Shown here: one piece after another, positions 30,678 to 41,936 of the stretch
Layout: every line of letters begins with the position of its first letter
How positions within the stretch are numbered: position 1 is the stretch's first letter
Program-made: the position numbers and the translations under genes
NCBI GenBank assembly: GCA_002197995.1
Contig: NGZR01000008.1
Coordinates: 806,001-870,000, forward strand
DNA: 64,000 bases
Source: Gaeumannomyces sp. JS-464
Taxonomy: Eukaryota > Ascomycota > Sordariomycetes > Magnaporthales > Magnaporthaceae
Reading direction: 5' to 3'
The notes under the pieces: model-generated
The model's database searches: none
What the model saw: only the letters and a program-made list of their open reading frames with translations
What the model was told of the DNA's origin: nothing

Positions 30678-32757
30678 CTACAACACACTAGAATAAATGT
30701 TTTTTTTGGGTATTGATGGAGGTGCGCGACGACAGGCACCCAAAGTGATTTGTTACTGTCGTTGGGCTCCTCTAATTACTCAATCGCGGGCTAGGGCGCG
30801 CGCAGGCCAAAATACTAGGGCCAGTGCATAGGCCTAGAGCTGTGGGGCACTGGTTGCCACCCACGTGACTCCAGGCCACCTCTGACAGGTATTGGACTAG
30901 GTCTGTCTGATTTTCCGAGCACTAGAAAGTTTAATCGTTGATCCTTCACCACGTCTTCTTTCTGCATCTTCTTGGATGGACAATCTTGACATAATCCCCA
31001 CTTGGCGCATGACGCAAATGGCAAGATCTGGGGCACTATTGTGCAGGTTGAAGTTCTGTCGGTAGAAGCACTGTTTACGGCAAGCTCACTTCCAAGCATC
31101 GTACTTCACAAAAATTGTTGCTTTAAAGCTAACCACGTTACGGGAGCCGCGACCCGGCTGCGTTGTTCCGTTGCTGGTTAGCATGGCCTGCATGTTTTTG
31201 CTGTGCAGATTGGTAAATTGGCCGTCGCCCGTTTTGACGATCCCAGGCACTGCGGCCACTCCCAATTTGGGACCGCCCCGCTCCGCTGCAAGCTCGTTTA
31301 TGCTCAACTAGATGAGGACAACTTGTCCTAGTGCACGTTACAAAAACTACTTTTACCACCCGGGTGTGGATGTTAGTGGGAAAGGGGTCGGTCGACCGCA
31401 ACTTAAAACTACGGCCTCAAGCACGTCCATGAGATCCAGCACGAAATGGCCGCCAAAAACGGGGTCAACGGCGGGACGGCGGACTAAAGCCTTATCCAGG
31501 CTACAAAAATGGCCGGGATTGCCCAATCGTCATGCACTGTAGCCTAGCACGGATAATATTGCTTCCCAGAGACGCTGCGGGATTGTGGGCCGGGTTCACG
31601 CCTTGCGAGCACTTCACGCGCGAGGGATGAAACTCCGACATTCAACCGTATGAAATCACTTTAGTGCCCTGCCACCATTGAGTCTGCGAGGGGGGATGTT
31701 GTTTGGGCTAGCCTCCCCGCTCGTCGCCGTTTGTCCAATTATGGCTGGCAGTGGGAAACCGGCCACGCGCTGGAAAAGCAGCAAAGAGCGTTATGGGAAT
31801 TGGAGAGGTCCCCGCAATCTCGGTTAAGAGACAGGTCAAAGCCCCGCACGCGGTGCCCCAGCCACTTTTCAGACTCAGATCAGCAGAAACAGGCCTGCCG
31901 AGAGTTCATTGGTGCACGCAAAGGCACCAATGAACTGAATTGTTCTGTTAGCTGTTGTGGGTCGGATCTATCACGCCCCGAATTCTGTGTATGTACCCCA
32001 AGGTACACGGAAGCCTTCTTGTGGGTCCACCCCGCTGGCATGCATGGCAGTACCACCTGCACAAGGCAGACGCTAGGGTGGGCGTGACGATGCAGCTTAA
32101 AGCGGGCTAGGTTACCCCGTCAAAATGAAAACCAGGGGTATCCCTGCGAAATATCCTAAGGAAACTCTGTGGTTGGCTGCAAGGCAATCATAGCAATCAC
32201 ACCAAAACCAGGCTCCGCCAGTTACTACCTCCAATTAAAAGCCATATCCTATGCCCATGTCAGGGCGAAGGACACGCCCCCTTGGTTGGAACACCAGGGG
32301 GTGGCTGGGGACTGCGGCCATTCCAACCGATAGAACCAACAGGTCTATTTGCGGCGACAACGACGTGGCAGTTTGTCGACGTTTGGCGCAAGGCGCAGAG
32401 CGCTCCCGGTTAGCCCACGCCACATTGACGGATAGCGCTAGCGCGTTGCTAGGGATTACCTTCACGACTGGGACCCCCGTAACGGGACCCACGATTTTAA
32501 AGCCGGCCCGTCGCGCCCCCGAGTTTCGCTAACCCGCACACTACCTCCTTACTCCCACATTCCAGACTTTCCCCTCCCGTACCTAACAAACGTTTCGGTC
32601 AGTTGGGTTTGGCTTAATCTCGTCGGGTTTAGGAGGTAAAAAAGGCGCCAAGCACTGCTTTTTTAACTTCGGTCACGCCGTTTGCCATCATCTTGTCAGT
32701 GCAGCGAGCCATTCTTCAACCTGGCGACCGAGGAGGGGTTTATGCGACCCGTATAAC
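30678..32757. other. Intergenic, no confident gene
   Basis: Minus frames 30815-31099 (with CAKWGLCQDC) and 31086-31307 overlap slightly and could be exons of one gene, but I cannot support a model. The plus frames in 31312-32532 are unrecognised. Confidence 0.35.
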
Positions 32758-33426
32758 ATGCTGCCCGTCACCGTCACTCTCCCGCCCATCCAGCAATGCC
32801 CGACCGAGCCCAGGGCACCTGACTCCAGAAGACCGTCGCCGTCGCCGCCGCAGCGGCAGCAGGGCTCGGGGCCGGTCATAGCGTACTGGCCAGGCCCGCC
32901 CCCGGAGCGAAAATGCTGTGACCCGCAGCCTGATCCACCGAGGCAGCGCACGTCGATTGCGTGCAGGTATTGCAGGAAGCGCAAGGTCAGCTTTTCCGCC
33001 TGACTGCCCTACCCAGACATTATCCCCTGTGTACGCTTTAGCTACCGTTACTGACCCGCGATTTTTTCCGGAGTGGATTAGATTCGCTGCAGTGGTTACC
33101 AGGCCACCGCAGATGGAAAATGCCTCAACTGCAATAAGACCGGCAACGAGTGCGTCTTCCAGCCAGTTGGTCCCGGCTCTACTCTTTTCGTTCCAGTCCA
33201 GACTATCGAGGGCCGCGCGATTGCCCCGGGCACCCAGCCAGTTCCCCCGTTTGGACAGCCGCTGCCGGTGGACAGCCATCACCATTCGCAGCAACATATG
33301 TTTCTGGTTACGAGATTTGGAAACCTGGACAATGCCTCGGCGCGCCAGCAAGCTTCCGGCAGTCAAGGTGGAGATTTTAATAACATTGACAACGCCATGC
33401 TTAGCCAACTTCCCAGGTGGTCCTAA
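32758..33426 (+). CDS. Short Zn(II)2Cys6 transcription factor-like protein
   Basis: Exon 1 is 32758-32985, intron 32986-33081 (96 bp, GTCAGC...GGATTAG), exon 2 33082-33426; 190 residues. The splice joins ACRYCRKRK to IRCSGYQ and completes a C6 binuclear cluster: C-x2-C-x6-C-x10-C-x2-C-x6-C, ending ECVFQPVG. This domain binds CGG-type sites in fungal promoters. The region before it is Pro-rich. After it, only a Gln/Pro-rich tail remains, with no middle homology region. The normal family size is about 600-900 residues, so this is either a truncated copy or a mini-factor. A stop follows CCCAGGTGGTCCTAA; a splice at that GT cannot be excluded. Confidence 0.72.
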
Positions 33427-33786
33427 ATGGCCAATGGAATAGGTGGTGGTGGTGAGATTTCCGTCGTGTGGTCAGCATTCCGCTTGTTTCGTTGGCCGCC
33501 TTTAGCAGTCTCCCATGGGATTTAGCTAGGCTACGGCACCACGCCCACCACCTCGTAAATAGATTTCTTTCTCTTCCTTTGCAATTGACCGCTTACATCT
33601 ATACCGTTGCAGCCCGTGCCACATACGACATATAGTGTAGTACCCAGCCAGCGAGAAGGTATTATAAAGCTATGGCATGGGAGTCCGGCCATCTACATAG
33701 CCGCCTTCTCACTTTGAAGTGGACACCGTATGGTGAATTCCTTCCTTTTGCAGTTATTTGACCCTGCTTTAAAACCGCCGGCCGCT
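33427..33786. other. Intergenic, no gene seen
   Basis: Short stretch between the Zn2Cys6 frame and the RING-gene fragment. Confidence 0.35.
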
Positions 33787-33975
33787 AACATTGTGGCAGC
33801 CAAGCTACAGATGGCACCAGCAACGCCGGAATCCAGAGATTTCGGGTGGGCAGAGATTTTGGGGTCGGCGCGCAGAGGCGGCGCCATTATGTATGTTTTG
33901 TTTATTTCTACCACCTGCCATCTCCGCTCTGCTTCCTATATTTTCCACGTCCAGCTCGAATATTGACAGTTGCTC
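33787..33975 (+). pseudogene. Fragment of the 15240-16004 RING gene (exon 1 and intron 1)
   Basis: Contains codons for MAPATPESRDFGWAEILG and RRGGAIM, matching MAPATLRSGGLTWDE...GRGGGSTM of the RING gene. A GTATG donor and intron sequence ending CCAGCTCGAATATTGACA follow, matching the corresponding intron. The homology stops at about 33970, before the acceptor, where unrelated duplicated sequence begins. No RING domain remains. Confidence 0.72.
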
Positions 33976-34855
33976 CCCGTTTAAGAATGTTCTGACTTTT
34001 TATTCCCTTTAAAGCTTTTAACGCATATTATTGTTATTGTACGTTAATAATTTCGAGCGCTTGATTGAGCTGTATCTGCCGAATAGTATAGCTGGTCCTA
34101 GTCGATTTGTAGCGACGTTTGCTAGCCTTTTTGTTCACTCTGAGGAAGCGCAATCAGTTCACTGAACAGGTTTGAAAACGGAAATGCTTACTACAAGAAC
34201 GTATGTCCAGGTAATTTACCGAAGTTAGGGCATGTTTGGTGGTAGCTGTTTTTTTGTTTTTTGACCCTGGCTTGTTTTTTCAATGCGGTTAGGCCTTGCA
34301 ATAAAAAATGTACCTTTATTTATATGATTTTTCTTTTTAACTATATTAATTTTGCAAAGGAATTTCCTATTTCGAACGGTGGCAAAAAAAAAAAAAAAAA
34401 AAAAAAACTTTATTCCTATTTGATCCTATCTGCACGTGCCTGGCCCTCCTGGCCCTTTTTGGGCCTCGAAATTTTTCTAAGACAAAAGCTCTTAAAAGGC
34501 GGGAGGGTGGCCGGCTTTATATATTCGTCGTGCCCAACCCCAGTCAGGAGGTGGCGAAACAAGTGGCACTGGAGGTGGCGAAGGAGGCGGCCAGGGGCTG
34601 TATCAACGCGACTCGTTGGCCTGGGTAAAAAAGTACTTCTAGCAGGTCTTTCGAATGATTTTCGCAAGGGCCGGGGCGCCCCTGGCACGGATCTGCAAAC
34701 CAAAAAACAAGCGGTTTTTAAAAATAGTATGGAAAAAACAAAAAACACCTTTACCACCAAACCTGCCCTTAATTTGGCTTTTCAGAAAGCTATTGCTGGC
34801 TTTGGGAAAGCTACTTGTAAGTAATTTACGGAAGCCAATTTGGCTTTTTAGGAAA
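33976..34855 (-). repeat. Duplicated block, truncated 5' end of the 62581 gene plus its upstream region
   Basis: On the minus strand, 33976-34012 matches the first 14 or so codons of the gene at 62581 (AAAAGTCAGAA.ATTCTTAAACG.GGAGCAAC). Its start codon position reads ATA. The rest (TTAATAATTTCGAGC, GTCCTAGTCGA, TTTACGGAAGCCAATTTGGC) matches the about 330 bp upstream of that gene. The block is interrupted by the MITE at 34228-34768. It is a segmental duplication with one end deleted. Confidence 0.8.
34228..34768. mobile_element. Harbinger-type MITE (541 bp) with known empty site
   Basis: GGGCATGTTTGGTGGTAGC at the left and, inverted, GGGCAGGTTTGGTGGTAAAG at the right. TTA is duplicated at 34225-34227 and 34769-34771. 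The paralogous block at 62256-62580 has a single TTA (62362-62364 on the complementary strand) and no insertion, which confirms both boundaries. The interior matches 12156-12711. It holds a run of about 22 A at 34386-34407. Confidence 0.95.
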
Positions 34856-35370
34856 AATTCGCCCCATTGAAGGATCAGAAAGCGGAAATCAATATTTGGG
34901 ACAGTATCTTTCGCGACGGGAATTGGATTGAAAAGATTAAGGAGCATGGATTATCTCCGGCTTGAATTGGGCCTAATAGTGATTATAGGGTTTTGATCCT
35001 CCTTGGTGATCAGTGGGATTTGCCTCGTAGCGAGCATTTGATAGAAGAGTTCAAATCGTCGCTTCAAAGAAAGAATCTTAAACACTACGACAAGAGGCAC
35101 ATGGAAATAAAGTATGAAGACTTTACTTTGAATATTATGCAAGTCTTGGAGCCCTGCTGTCCAGTAGAAGTCCGAAATCCTGACTCTCTGTCAGATGAGG
35201 TAATATATTATTACAATCCTTCTGGATCATCCCGCACACAGCGGAGGACTATCAAAAACAGCCAATGTAGTGTGATAACAATGCCAAAATTGGGAAGAAA
35301 ACATTTTGGTATTGGTCCATACAATAGCCTTAACCAAAGAATGCGCCAAAATGATTTTAATATTTAACTG
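34853..35370 (+). pseudogene. Unrecognised protein remnant with one in-frame stop
   Basis: A continuous frame encodes FAPLKDQKAEINIWDSIF, then WIEKIKEHGLSPA, a TGA at 34963-34965, then IGPNSDYRVLILLGDQWD and about 120 further residues to a stop near 35367. The sequence on both sides of the TGA looks like one soluble protein. There is no ATG at the front, so the 5' end is lost or lies in an undetected exon. Family not recognised. Confidence 0.5.
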
Positions 35371-36389
35371 TGAATAGCCTCACTTTTATCTCGTCGGCAA
35401 GGTCGGAGTTAGGGTTAATCGGTGGGTCCGGAGGGTTTAACGTGAAATAGGGCAGTTGCGGTCCAGGCCGGCGGGGCCTCTTATTCCCTCCCGGCCGCGC
35501 CGGCGTTGTTTTTCCTTTCCTCTCCAGCAATAACAACAATATCTCACGCTTGTTGTTGCTCTGCCTGCTCTGCCTCTTCACGCTCCTTCGCGCCTTTGGG
35601 TTCTTAACCTACGGCTACTCGCACGTTCGCTCGCTTCAGGGACTGTAGTGCCGTGGGTTGGTTGGGCGTTATGGCAACCTGTATTCCAGATTTGCACACC
35701 CTCCCAATTGCCGAACCCAACTCGGCGGATGGCGGCAAGTTCTCGTTTCCAAAAGATTATAGGCCGATGGGTACGGGTAAAAAATGAGTATCCGTACAGA
35801 TTCCTGCATTTCTCTTACTTAACCGCAGGGTAACCATTTGCAGCATAAAAATCCTGTTTCAGCAGCCGGAGATGCGAAGCACGGCTACGCGGTTCGATTC
35901 TACTAATTGTAGTACTCAGCCATAGTCGTAGCTATCATGCAACTTTAGGCGTTGTCCCCTAATTACACGTAAATAAATTGTAGCTTCTTGGCCTCTGGGG
36001 AACCCAACGATTTGAGGTTTCTACACCACATTCTTGCGCAGCTCATGTAATGCAGAACTCGTGCACAAGGTAATGCGCCGTACCGTAAGATGTTGGATTG
36101 TATTGAGCTGGCATGGGCGTGCTTCTGCAGTTTGCAGGGGAAACACTTTGGGTACCCGAGGGCTAAGGGCGTGCATTAAGTGACATTACAAGGGCTACGG
36201 CACACCCCGGGGGTCGTCTCAGTTTGTATCTGCACAAAAAGGGAATTCCCAAAACCCCGAACGGCACGTGGGCATGTGTGTTAGCCATGTATTCTCCTAA
36301 AACGGTGGCGTGGTTACATAGAGGACCACTTAGCCGTCGACCCCCTACATGCGGGGCCTGTGGACTTCCCTCCTCCGTGCACCTAGCTG
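35371..36389. other. Intergenic, no gene seen
   Basis: Short frames only, up to the TA flank of the Tc1 element. Confidence 0.45.
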
Positions 36390-36391
36390 TA

Positions 36392-38047
36392 CAGGGTCAC
36401 AGGGATAATAAACGTTAAATTTGTGGGTCTTTCCTAATTAGGCCACGTATTCAGCTACATTTTTTCCCATAGAAAAACCTATCAAATCAATGTATCTCTA
36501 CCCACGAGCCCATTCGCATAAACGCCGTGGAACCCAATAGAATTCCACCGTTTGAGACCCCGGCCCGGCCCAATTGCACGGCGATACCTTCAATCGCACG
36601 CGATTCCCTTCAACAACGCCGGCAATCTGCACCGCGATACCTTCAATCAACTCCCTCCAACGCCGGCGATCTGCACCGCGATACCTTCAATCAAATGCCT
36701 TCTCAATTGCATGCCCGGCAGACGCCAAGTTCGACTCCCGACGCGCGCGCGCGCTGGGTACCCTACCTGCCTCCGCGACCGGCCCTCCCTCCGCGACCGG
36801 CCCTCCCTCCGCGACCCTCGACGCCTCCCACCCGCCCTCCCGTTGGGCCTCCCTCAACCCCTCCCAGGCAACGTGCCAAAGAGCTCGATCGCGATACCAA
36901 AATAAAGATACGTACCCTTCACGAATACGCGCGTTGGCCGTATGCAGAGATTGCCCGGGCCCTTGGAGTTACCTACCGGCAGGTTCAATGGGCCTGTCAA
37001 GGACCGCTTACTCCGCGGAAGGCCGGCAAGTCGGGTCCTAGAAAAGAGGCCACCGAGGAACAAATACGTGCACTGCAAGAGTTCCTGCACGAGGACCCTC
37101 GCCACCGCCAGATTCCCTGGGCTGACCTCCGGTATCTAGTCCCTGGGTTCCTGGATTGGGGCACCACTGCCATGCATTCTCTCATGGCTTCCCTGCACTA
37201 TAAACGAGTGCGACAAGGTGTTAAGCTCCCTCTTTCTCCCAAAACGCGCCAACTACGGGTTAACTTTGCGAATTGGGCCTTGGAGAGATATCCAACAGAG
37301 GAGCATTGGATACAAGGCGGGTTTGGCCCTTTCCTTTGGTCCGACGAGGTCTGGTACTTCAACCAACCCTTAAAAGGCCAACGATATATTACAGTGCACG
37401 ACTGCGAGGATCCGGCTACTTTTGCACTAATAAAACAAAAGGGCCACGGGTTCATGTTTTGGGGCTCGTTTGCAGGCCGGGTTAAAGGGCCAAGCTACTT
37501 CTGGCCTGACCAGACAAGTATTGACGCCCCCGAGTACTGCAGACGTATAATTCCTTTGGTTTTTGACTGGCTGGAAGCCCAAGGGTGTCCGCGTTTGTAT
37601 TTCCAACAAGACAACGCTTCTGCACACTCGTCACGGATAACCAAAGAGTGGCTGAGGGACCTTGAGATCATAACGTTCCTTTGGCCTCCCAACAGTCCAG
37701 ACCTTAACCCCATTGAAAACCTATGGAGGTATATGAAAGATTGGCTGGAAAACCACTATGATTTGCAAAAATTAACACCTTTGCAGCTTAGGGCAGCGGT
37801 CCAGGCTGCTTGGGAGGCCGTGCCTGCTGATTTTTTGGAGAGATTGGCCCGTTCTATGATACGGAGGCTGCAGATGGTGAAGGCTAACGGAGGTGATCAT
37901 ATTGATTATTAAACGGTCAGTTGCAATACATTGATTTCTACTACAAATTGTGCGGCAGGCTGTGTACCCTTACCCCCCTGGCTTATACCCTGGCTGACCC
38001 CCCTTGTTAGATCCACCGATTTAACGTTTATTATCCCTGTGACCCTG
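36392..38047 (+). mobile_element. Intact Tc1/mariner element (1,656 bp)
   Basis: Inverted repeats of about 38 bp (left 36392-36430, right 38010-38047). Both start CAGGGTCACAGGGATAATAA and differ at only a few bases near their inner ends. TA flanks are at 36390-36391 and 38048-38049. The element encodes one full-length transposase and has no other frame. It looks recently active: no stop, no frameshift, near-identical ends. Confidence 0.95.
36527..37912 (+). CDS. Tc1/mariner transposase, DD34E
   Basis: 461 residues, uninterrupted. Residues 1-115 are Pro/Arg/Thr-rich with internal DNA repeats (a 15-bp CCTCCGCGACCGGCC unit about three times near 36773-36818, and the phrase CACCGCGATACCTTCAATCA repeated upstream). 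Residues about 120-165 are a helix-turn-helix (RTLHEYARWPYAEIARALGV, then VTYRQVQWAC), followed by a second DNA-binding segment. The DDE_3-type catalytic core has D273 in FLWSDEVWYF, D362 in FQQDNASAHSS and E397 in NSPDLNPIENLW, with 34 residues between the last two. All catalytic residues are present, so it is predicted functional. It cuts and pastes at TA sites in the nucleus. Confidence 0.95.
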   Translation: MEPNRIPPFETPARPNCTAIPSIARDSLQQRRQSAPRYLQSTPSNAGDLHRDTFNQMPSQLHARQTPSSTPDARARWVPYLPPRPALPPRPALPPRPSTPPTRPPVGPPSTPPRQRAKELDRDTKIKIRTLHEYARWPYAEIARALGVTYRQVQWACQGPLTPRKAGKSGPRKEATEEQIRALQEFLHEDPRHRQIPWADLRYLVPGFLDWGTTAMHSLMASLHYKRVRQGVKLPLSPKTRQLRVNFANWALERYPTEEHWIQGGFGPFLWSDEVWYFNQPLKGQRYITVHDCEDPATFALIKQKGHGFMFWGSFAGRVKGPSYFWPDQTSIDAPEYCRRIIPLVFDWLEAQGCPRLYFQQDNASAHSSRITKEWLRDLEIITFLWPPNSPDLNPIENLWRYMKDWLENHYDLQKLTPLQLRAAVQAAWEAVPADFLERLARSMIRRLQMVKANGGDHIDY

Positions 38048-38049
38048 TA

Positions 38050-39647
38050 GCACCGTGAGTGATCCCGGGTGTTGACCCTTGCCGCCCCTTGCAAAGCTCA
38101 CGCCTCAATTCTTGGCTTTCCCACCCTGTTCACTTGGCATTTCCTTAGCTGCCTCATTATTACATGGATCCCTTGTGGTCAGGGTTTAAAAGCCAGAAAA
38201 TGCTTACCTGTGCCTTGCAGCTGAACAAGGGATCCACATCCTGGCAGTTGTATACAAGCAGGGGCTTGGGTGGCAGTGACATTTTGTGTGGGGCCCTACT
38301 TCCTAGCGTGTTGTGTGCCAAGCCCCACAAACATATACGAGCATCTCAGGTTGCATTCGCCAAGGTAGCTTTTAAGATACACCCCTGCCCCTGTGGGTTT
38401 CACAGTGAATGTTTATTGGCCAGGCTCCTAGCTTGTTTTTTGTTTGCCATATCTCGCTATTCCGAAACTGATAAATGGAATTGGGCAGAAGACCTCCAGC
38501 TTTAAAATCCCCACTATAAAATTCACAGGGGTGGTGTATGTTGAAAATGTTGAACCATGGTCCAAGATTCCTTGCATTGCTTGTCTTCCATACCTCTGTG
38601 TGAGGTGGGAGAAGGGCTGGTCTTAGATACATGAGGGACAGCCTGGTGTGGCTCGTGCTCCAGTCACTGGCAGGGCCATGTGACATTTGTCATCTCAACA
38701 GTGTAAACGGTTGGCCTTTGCAACAAACAGCATGCAGCAGGGACGCGGTTGGGCAGGGTAAGTTATACGTCCACAAAATGCGGCAGCTGCATTAACGTCG
38801 TCGTTATGCACGGCACCCACGCATGCAGTGTGCTCGATTCGGAGTAATGCAAAGCTTTGTCTCGCTAGAGCCCGGGTTCGATTCTTTCCTAAGAAGTCCG
38901 GGGTTTGCGCCAGAGCCCCGAGGGCTTCCAGGTTGAGCTCGAGGACGCTGGCGACATCGAGTTGCCCGTTTGCTTAACGGCATCCAAACCTTCTGCGTGC
39001 GGCAACGTCCCTGGGAGGCCTCCATAAGTGACTCCGGTGCAAGGACAAGCGCTTGAGGCGACAAGAAAAGCCAGGCTAGTAACATGGGGCAACCAAGTGC
39101 TGCTGTGATAGGAAACGTCGGCGCTCGGACACAGCCTAGGTTGGTTAACCCCAGAAAAGCCGTGCACGCGTTCTGGGTACCCCAGTGCTGCTGCTGGGAT
39201 CTCGGAGGCGACGAAGCCACGTAAAAGGAGAGGGGCAATCTAACCGCGGCGAGGCTGACAAACAGCTGCCAGCGTTCTACCCGACAGAAAGCCGCAGCCC
39301 AAGTCAAGATGGACAACGCCGTAGCTATAATGACCACTGACTGGACCGTAACGCTTTCGTACGACTCCTAAGATGTATGAAACGAAGGGACCAAATGAAG
39401 CTTTGTAAAAATAAATTAAGATGGTAAGTCGTTACTTGATTGTGATGCTTTGGATTGGCAACTTTACTGGCGGAGAGATTGTCAGCATTGAGGTTCCTGA
39501 GAAACATTATCCTTATTTCTCAAGATTTTCCTTAAGATTGACGGCTTTCTTAACAGAACCTACGGCTGTACTACGTTTTGAGTGGCAATAAAAAGATCAC
39601 AAAGGCCAATTGGAACTAGCAGCATCATTAATAGTCTGGGGTCTTTG
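38050..39647. other. Intergenic with degenerate repeat
   Basis: Positions 38215-38420 are a diverged copy of 27646-27850. Minus frames at 38804-39337 overlap each other and are unrecognised. A GGGTTCGATTC near 38873 resembles a tRNA B box but has no tRNA around it. Confidence 0.4.
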
Positions 39648-39945
39648 TGTAACAAGGGGACTACTGTCGGCTTGAAAGATCTGTATTGCTTCAAGAAAGC
39701 CAACAATCTTTCAAGGCCTCAAGAGATGCTTAAGGAGACAGACTCTCTCGAAGGGACCACGGCCGTAGGCCGGGGCTAAATAGAAGGGCCTGGGCCCGCG
39801 TAGGGTCTATGTGTCCGCAGATACCATTCCCGGGCCTTTGGCCCGATTGGTAGCCCTACTTCAAGGAGGGCGCTTGTTCCCTGCAGACGATCGTCCCAAG
39901 GAGCGGGACTTAGTCATTAACGCCAGTGTTCACCTCCGTGTGACA
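39648..39945 (+). mobile_element. Solo LTR, family C (298 bp)
   Basis: TGTAACAAGGGGACTAC at 39648 to CACCTCCGTGTGACA at 39945, with CTTTG duplicated exactly at 39643-39647 and 39946-39950. It lies in the same orientation as the copy at 42354, on the other side of the GT61 gene. Confidence 0.92.
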
Positions 39946-40225
39946 CTTTGTTATCCGCTTCCAGGAATTATCGCCACGACGAAATTAGCTAATCAAAAAA
40001 AAAAAAACAAAAAACCTACGTTTTTAATATCCATACCGCTGGGGCTAGAAAAGAGCCCGTTTAGTCCCTTCCCGCTGGAAAAGGAAAAGGAACCTTTTCG
40101 CAACATCAACTACCTAATATTTATTCGACTCTTTAAAAATCTTGCAGCAAACACCAAAAATTTCCAATTTCTTGATGTCTGAATACAGCCGGGCACAACG
40201 TTTGCCGATAATTTCGGAACTTCCT

Positions 40226-41936
40226 CTAGCGATACCTCTTATTACGCTGGTTCCGTACGGCCGCGTCCACCCAGCCCAGGAAATCCTCCTCTATAAGATA
40301 CGCATATTCACGAGACTGCCAATGCTCGTCGTCCGCCCCCGCCTGCCAGCCGGCGGGGAGCGGGGTACCGTGCACTATGTGCTCGTAGTCCGGCGCCTCG
40401 AGGCAAACGGCCTCGAAATGGGCGATACCGCGCATGCGGGTAATGGACCGGAACTTGCGCACAGACTTGGACGTGATCTCAACCACGGCCGCGTCCGGGG
40501 GCAGGAAGAAAAGGTGCATCATGCCCGCGCCGTGGTGCCCGATAAAAACGTCGGTATTAATGGCTAGCTCGACCTGGTCCCGCAGGCTAAGCTTGGCGAA
40601 ATCGACGACGTTAACCTTGGAATTTGAGTATTTTTCGTGCACTTTAGCCATCAGGTTATCTACGTCGTAAAGTTTGCGGTTATGAGTGCGGTTCACCAGC
40701 GTAATAACGGGGTCGAGGTTGGGCATTGAGGTGGAGGCCCGAGGAAAAATGTTAAGGTGGCGGAAAACACGCTTCCGGAACGCGTTAATCATAAACTGCT
40801 CCTGGCAGGGCTCGTGGTAAACAATTTCGGTTAAGGCTGCCCAGAACGGGCTGCTGGAGCCGGCCAGCGGGACAAGGACGTTGCCGTAGCAATTACCAGC
40901 AGAAAGCGTTGATATTTTGCCTGGCTCCTGGCCGTTCAACATCTTCCACCAGTCGTCCAGCGAGTCCGTGCCGAGGTTATCGTCGTAAACGATGCGCATA
41001 GATTCGATATCCTCCTTGGTCATCCACGGCTTGCCGGTGGTCGGGTTCCTGGTGACCTGCATCGCGTCCAACGTAATCATGGCCTGCCAAAGGCCCATAA
41101 GTTTATGCCAAAAGTTTGGCGTGTCCTCTCGACGGATAACGTAGAGCCACCCCCCATTATTTGTGTCCTTGTTGCAGCCCGGGACGGACGCGCCAAAGTC
41201 CCAGTTTGCCTGGAACTCGCCACCAACACCGCTGCCCCCCAGTATACGTCGAGGTCGGCGAGGTTCGGAACGTCCTTAATGTCGGTCGAGGGGTCGGTCG
41301 GGTCGGGCTCGGGCTTGGGCTCGGTGTCGTCTCCCGTGGGCGACGACAGGCTCGCGAACTCGGCGGCAAAGTTGCGGGCGTTGCAGTGTGCCTTGAAATG
41401 CTTCTCGCTGCCCGGGTCGAAAAGACGCCCTTGGCGATGCAGATGGGGTCGCCCCTCTCGTGGCTCCACATGGACGCCCACGGGAAGGGCAGTCTCGGAG
41501 CTGAGAAGCAGTGTAAGGAACTAGACGAGGAGGACTCGCAGTAAGGGTGCTGGTGGTTTTCGATGTGTTTGAAATAGCCAGGGCCGAACATGCGGTCGCA
41601 CATTTCCTGGTCATTGCTGCGATCGTAGTCGCTCGGGAAATGCACGGGCTTTGGGGACGGTGCCGACGCTGGTGCGGGCGTGACGGCACCGGGCAGCCTT
41701 GATATCCATGGCAAGGAGTCCTTGTTGGACAGGTGCCAGTACCAAATCGGAGTGGTGACAGTTATCGCTGCGGCCAAGACGTACAGCGCAAAGACGGGCC
41801 GCTGCCTGCTGTTGCCATAAATCGACATGATGGCCCAAAAGAATGCCACGGAATGCGACGTGAGGGACAAAAGAGAACAGACCGACGAGGGAGAGGAATT
41901 AGGTTGACGTTGTAGAAAATGGCCCAGGTCGGTCAT
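40226..41936 (-). CDS. GT61-family glycosyltransferase (EOGT/DUF563-like), two apparent -1 frameshifts
   Basis: A type II membrane protein of the secretory pathway. It likely starts at the ATG at 41828 (MSIYGNSRQRPVF, then a hydrophobic segment LYVLAAAITV), with another ATG at 41936. The lumenal part includes NNGGWLYVIRREDTPNFW, ITLVNRTHNRKLYD and the family signature VFIGHHGAGMMHLFFLPPDA. Three frames must be joined. Each join needs one missing base in a homopolymer: a T run near 41430 and a C run (plus strand) near 41237. With those two bases the reading is continuous to the stop at 40226. GT61 enzymes move xylose or GlcNAc onto glycans; the substrate here is unknown. The lesions could be sequencing errors; otherwise the gene is dead. 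Confidence 0.8.

Noticed and set aside
38865..38890. tRNA-like GGGTTCGATTC box
   Set aside because: No acceptor, D-arm or anticodon structure can be folded around it. The same holds for the similar motif near 35899.
38804..39337. 177-codon minus frame
   Set aside because: Low-complexity composition, a competing frame over the same interval, no motif and no promoter-like context.
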